DNA of 64,000 nucleotides. Origin: Bugula neritina. Lineage: Eukaryota; Bryozoa; Gymnolaemata; Cheilostomatida; Bugulidae. The stretch is from the NCBI GenBank assembly GCA_964035545.1, contig OZ037769.1, forward strand, positions 1,348,501 through 1,412,500, written 5' to 3'. The translations under genes and the position numbers were made by a program. Positions 60,160 to 64,000 of this stretch are shown piece by piece. Each line of letters begins with the position of its first letter. Positions within the stretch are counted from its first letter, which is position 1. The notes under the pieces were generated by a model. The model did not search any database. It was not told where the DNA came from and saw nothing but the letters and a program-made list of their open reading frames with translations.

Positions 60160-62271
60160 CTTGATCTCGTATTTTGATTTTCAAAGCTAAGGCCAACTCA
60201 ATAAACGTCATGAACTCATAACTTTACCTGAATCCGAAGATAAATTTAATGTAAACGCTAACACGGTGACAGTGTAATTTCAAAACTAATTTACTAAACT
60301 AAAACTTAAAAGTTTGAACATAATGATGATAAATTTCAAAACTACAAAAGTAAAATAGTAAACAGTAAAACACTGAAACAGGTACTGATACTGATAGGTT
60401 TTAAAATATAATAATTCTAATAGTAATAGTAATACTAATACTAATAGTAATTCACTAATAGTTTAGTCAGTATTAGTAATAGTTAATGTAATACTAATAC
60501 TATTAGTAATAGTCATAGTAATGCCTATATTAATACTAATAGTAATACTAAGCCCAACCGTAGCGCCTAACGGTAACGGGTAATCACTGAAAATCATAAT
60601 CATAATGATAACAAACATGAAACTAAATAGAAGTAATACTAAGTCTAATAGTAATACTAATAGATAATCATAATGATAATCTTGTTCTTCGATTAAACTG
60701 AAACTCACATGTACAGAGGTATTTATTAACTATGACAAGTAAAGGCTTTACTTATAGTGACTTTCCTTGCTTATAATATTAATAACCTGAGCGCCAGTAT
60801 CACTGTGACTGCGATTGTAAGAGTAAGTGTAACTGTAAATTGCAATTGTTATTGTTACAGTACGTTAGCAAAGCTATTCAGAGTGCATCTACTATATTTG
60901 AAGATTTTCTCTTTTAACACTTTTTCTACCTCTCCATAAAGAGAACACAAGGTACACCCTTTTCTGCGTGACTATTGGATATTTATAAAAATACAGACAT
61001 TTAATTGGATACAGACGGTAAAGCAGCATTTGGACGTTTTCGTTGCTTAGGTACTGGTAGTTCCAAGAGGCTGCAGGGGGAGCACCCTTAGTATCTTAAT
61101 ATTAGTCGTGTTCAAATAATTCAGCTATGCATGCTTCGCAACACCTTAGTCTTTCATAATCATTTTCTCTCATGAGTCAGTCAATAATATAGTGTTTATA
61201 TAATTATAACCAACAATTTGAAGCAAATATCCAAGATACAAATCAAGTTTTGTGTCTTGTTTTTTAGCATTCAAGGGTTAAATTTTTCTATGCTGGTGCT
61301 CCATTTATGATTTATCATTTTAATAAAGCCGGTTTTGTTCAAAAATATTCACTCAACTTTAAGCTTTTTCATTTTCATTTTGTTCGCTGTTAGTGTTAGT
61401 GTTACACTTTCACTTTGACTTACTGTTACTGTGTTTGCTATTAGTATTAACACTGTTAGTTTTACGGATCGTCTTTAAAACAAAGACTAGCAGTAACTCC
61501 AAGTTTATTTTATGCTTTTACAACTACTACTACAGTACTAGTAGTAGTACTAGTAGACAGTGGTGGTAGCACTAGTATTGCATTTACTATTACTATTAGT
61601 ATTAGTATTACTAGAATTACTATTACTATTAGTATTACTATTACTATTAGTAATAGTATTAATTTTTTTATTAGTATTTTTATTGCAGTCAATGTTACTT
61701 ATACAGTTTTCAGTTTTACTTATGAAATTCATAGCCATATTGTTAAGTACTGAATTTAATATTCAATTTTTATTTTATAGAAATATTTGCATTGCTTAAA
61801 AATTTAAATATTTTTATTAGTAGTACTGTCAATGTTTATCGTTTATCAGTTTATGTTAGTTCTTTTTTTACCTGTTAGGCTGTTAGTGTTAATTTTACTA
61901 CTACTCAGTTGTTATACTCTAATTTTCAGTATGATTATGATTTATGCAATTAATATTGCAATCATTATGATTTTGATTTAAGCTTAACTCTTGATAGTAA
62001 TGATTGTTCACAGCCATTGCAAATGTCTTCATTCAGGCCAAATCATTTTTTTATTCAGCCAAATGTAATTGCTCATGCTAGAAGTGCTTATACTTACCTA
62101 TAATCTTTTTACTTGGAGGCATTAACTCCAGCCTCTGGTATCTAAGCTATAACATTAACTGTGTGTTTGTATTTATACATTTTAAATGAGCTCCTGCTAT
62201 ATTCCAAAGTGTGTACCAACTTATTATTTCACATTTTAATTACTTTGCTATTTTTGTAGCTAAATTTCATC
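60160..62271. other. Divergent intergenic region between RARS2 and peroxiredoxin
   Basis: 2.1 kb containing both promoters. It holds TAATACTAATAGTAATAG repeats (60415-60665 and 61580-61660). No gene is recognised. The short open frames here come from simple repeats. Confidence 0.65.
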
Positions 62272-63687
62272 ATGACAGCACCTATTGGAGAACTAGCACT
62301 TACCAAACCCGCCCCCAGTTTTTCTGGAACCGCAGTAGTGGATGCTGATTTCAAGACAGTAAAACTTAGTGACTACAAAGGGAAATATGTTGTCTTCTTT
62401 TTCTACCCTCTAGATTTGTAAGTTGATGTTGAAAAAAAGAATTGGACTTGATATAAAATGTTTTGTATTGCAAGTATTTGAATTTTATATATAAAACCAA
62501 TTCAGCATCTACATCTATACCACCCTATTGCTCATTTGAATAAATTTTATAAATAATATTTATCTGTTTGTATTTTCTTTTGTAGTACATTTGTATGCCC
62601 TACAGAGATTATAGCTTTCAGTGATAGAGCTGAAGAATTTCGAGCTATCAATTGTGAGGTAAGCACCAATCAGTGTGAGGTTATTTGAACTATGGTGTCA
62701 TAATATTTGTAGCTGGTTTTAACAGTAGAATACTAAGCTTCTAGTGTTTATTGATTCTCAACGCATATGTTCATAATGGTTTCATTAGCACTGCTCCAAT
62801 GTGGCTATGAGCATGCTAATGCACCTATCCTACAAATTATTTTACAATTTACACAACGCGATATACTAGATATATGTAGATACACATGTAGAAGCTGTAG
62901 GCATATTGATTTCAAAAGCATAATATAATTCAAATTGGTAGCCCAGCTAGAGTTACACAACTTTGTCCTGTGAGCTGTATCAATTAACTCTCTTAAGTAT
63001 CAGGTGATTTAGGGAATATAGCTTATTATAAACACAGCTTTGACACTTTGCATGCATGAATTAGGTAACAGAAATCGATACAGATTACAAGCTAAACATA
63101 AGTAATGGGAAGAAATTCCAGCAAATTTAAAAAGTGCATTTCTAAAGTCAAGTAGTCATATTACAAACAGGCTGTATGACTGGAGTTTTCAAATGATTAT
63201 TAAAACCTGTCCAGTGTCCACATTGGGACATGCATTCATTTTTTAGAAAATTCAAAAACACCCAAATGGTCCAGCTTTTTCTGATCATGCAGCTGATAAG
63301 CAAGTTTTTTTCCAAATACAAATTTAACAATTGCTGACCAAGTAGCAGTGCTTTTCAGTGACACCAAAGCCTTTGAAAGTTCACTCAGTAAAAATAACCA
63401 TGAATAGATTAAATATTAGTTCTTAGTAGATACAGAACTCATAATATTATGCTTCTTAATTCCATTTATGCCTCAGGATTATTTTAAGAGCAGCTAGGGA
63501 ATTTATTCGGCTAAAACTTGTGTCTCTGCTCAGGTTATAGCATGCTCTACCGACTCTGAGTTCAGTCACCTGGCATGGATCAACACTCCACGCAAGCAAG
63601 GGGGTCTTGGAAACATGAACATTCCACTGCTTGCTGACAAAACTTGCGAGATAGCCAAGAAATATGGTGTATATAAGGAAGATGAAG
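62272..63687 (+). CDS. PRDX: Typical 2-Cys peroxiredoxin (PRDX1/2-like), 3' end beyond right edge
   Basis: Three exons visible: 62272-62417, 62586-62658 and 63534-63687, in phase, with a further exon or exons beyond 64000. The 124 codons cover [28 protein letters not shown], the peroxidatic site [12 protein letters not shown] (Cys53), [41 protein letters not shown] and EDEG, matching human PRDX1/PRDX2. The enzyme reduces H2O2 and organic peroxides with thioredoxin. The resolving Cys and the C-terminal YF motif would lie outside the window. No N-terminal targeting extension is present, so a cytosolic form is likely. An acceptor-like TTTTTGTAG lies 12 nt upstream of the ATG. Confidence 0.95.
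62659..63533. other. Peroxiredoxin intron 2
   Basis: 875 bp, A+T-rich, without tandem arrays or other features seen. Confidence 0.75.
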
Positions 63688-64000
63688 GTATGGCAACATT
63701 ATCATAGCCCACACAAATTTCATTTAGGGCTCCCAAGTGCTCTAAGCTATGGATTTAGCTAACAACCAATAGTTGAGACTCGCATTGCTCTGTTGCCGAG
63801 TATAGTTGGATTTTTTTGTTTTGGGCTAAAAATCATCACCATGTTATCATTCTAACTTCAAATTGCAACTTTTCGCATGCATTATTCGAAACATCAACAA
63901 TAGAATAATCAATTTAAGCTCAAAATTGTAAAATTTAGTGAGCAATAAGAAGCAGTTACAATCAACTAGCTAGTGTTCGGCATATGTAGAATCAACTTAT

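Noticed and set aside
4527-62271. tRNA or rRNA genes in the intergenic regions
   Set aside because: I looked for a B-box-like GGTTCGAATCC and cloverleaf ends and saw none; no rRNA-like conserved blocks.

Overview
The window looks like nuclear DNA of an invertebrate animal. Base composition is strongly A+T-rich. The genes are intron-rich with GT-AG introns, and the proteins belong to animal families: plexin-domain TEM7, heparan-sulfate 3-O-sulfotransferase, the engulfment adaptor GULP1, a D8C secreted protein and GRAMD4. Compact spacing with introns mostly of 50 bp to 2.5 kb argues against a vertebrate. An early-branching marine animal such as a sponge or cnidarian is my guess, but the sequence alone does not fix the species.

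Ten genes can be modelled. From left to right they are: GRAMD4-like (minus, runs off the left edge); plexin domain-containing protein (minus); heparan sulfate glucosamine 3-O-sulfotransferase (plus); TRMT11 tRNA methyltransferase subunit (minus); PSMF1/PI31 proteasome regulator (plus); GULP1 (minus); SAC1 phosphoinositide phosphatase (plus); a single-exon secreted D8C protein (minus); mitochondrial-type arginyl-tRNA synthetase RARS2 (minus); and a 2-Cys peroxiredoxin (plus, runs off the right edge). I read exon borders by hand. In all nine multi-exon genes the reading phase closes across every visible junction. The genes have unrelated household or signalling roles and do not form a cluster or pathway.

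Intergenic DNA (4.5-12.2, 20.1-24.5, 41.8-45.4 and 60.2-62.3 kb) is A+T-rich and full of degenerate ACTAATAGTAAT-type repeats. It also holds several long inverted repeats (4.83-5.46 kb, 6.17-6.21 kb, 22.19-22.34 kb, 34.28-34.34 kb) and one MITE-like element with inverted ends and an 8-bp flanking direct repeat (21.46-21.93 kb).

The most unusual property is the density of intronic minisatellites and where they sit. Many arrays touch an exon border, and in at least seven cases the repeated unit contains a copy of the authentic splice donor or acceptor, sometimes with adjoining exon sequence. One array (57.3-58.4 kb) even has a duplicated 10-unit higher-order repeat. A second genome-wide pattern is a 3' splice-site-like sequence 11-28 nt upstream of the start codon in nine of ten genes, which fits either 5'UTR introns or spliced-leader trans-splicing.
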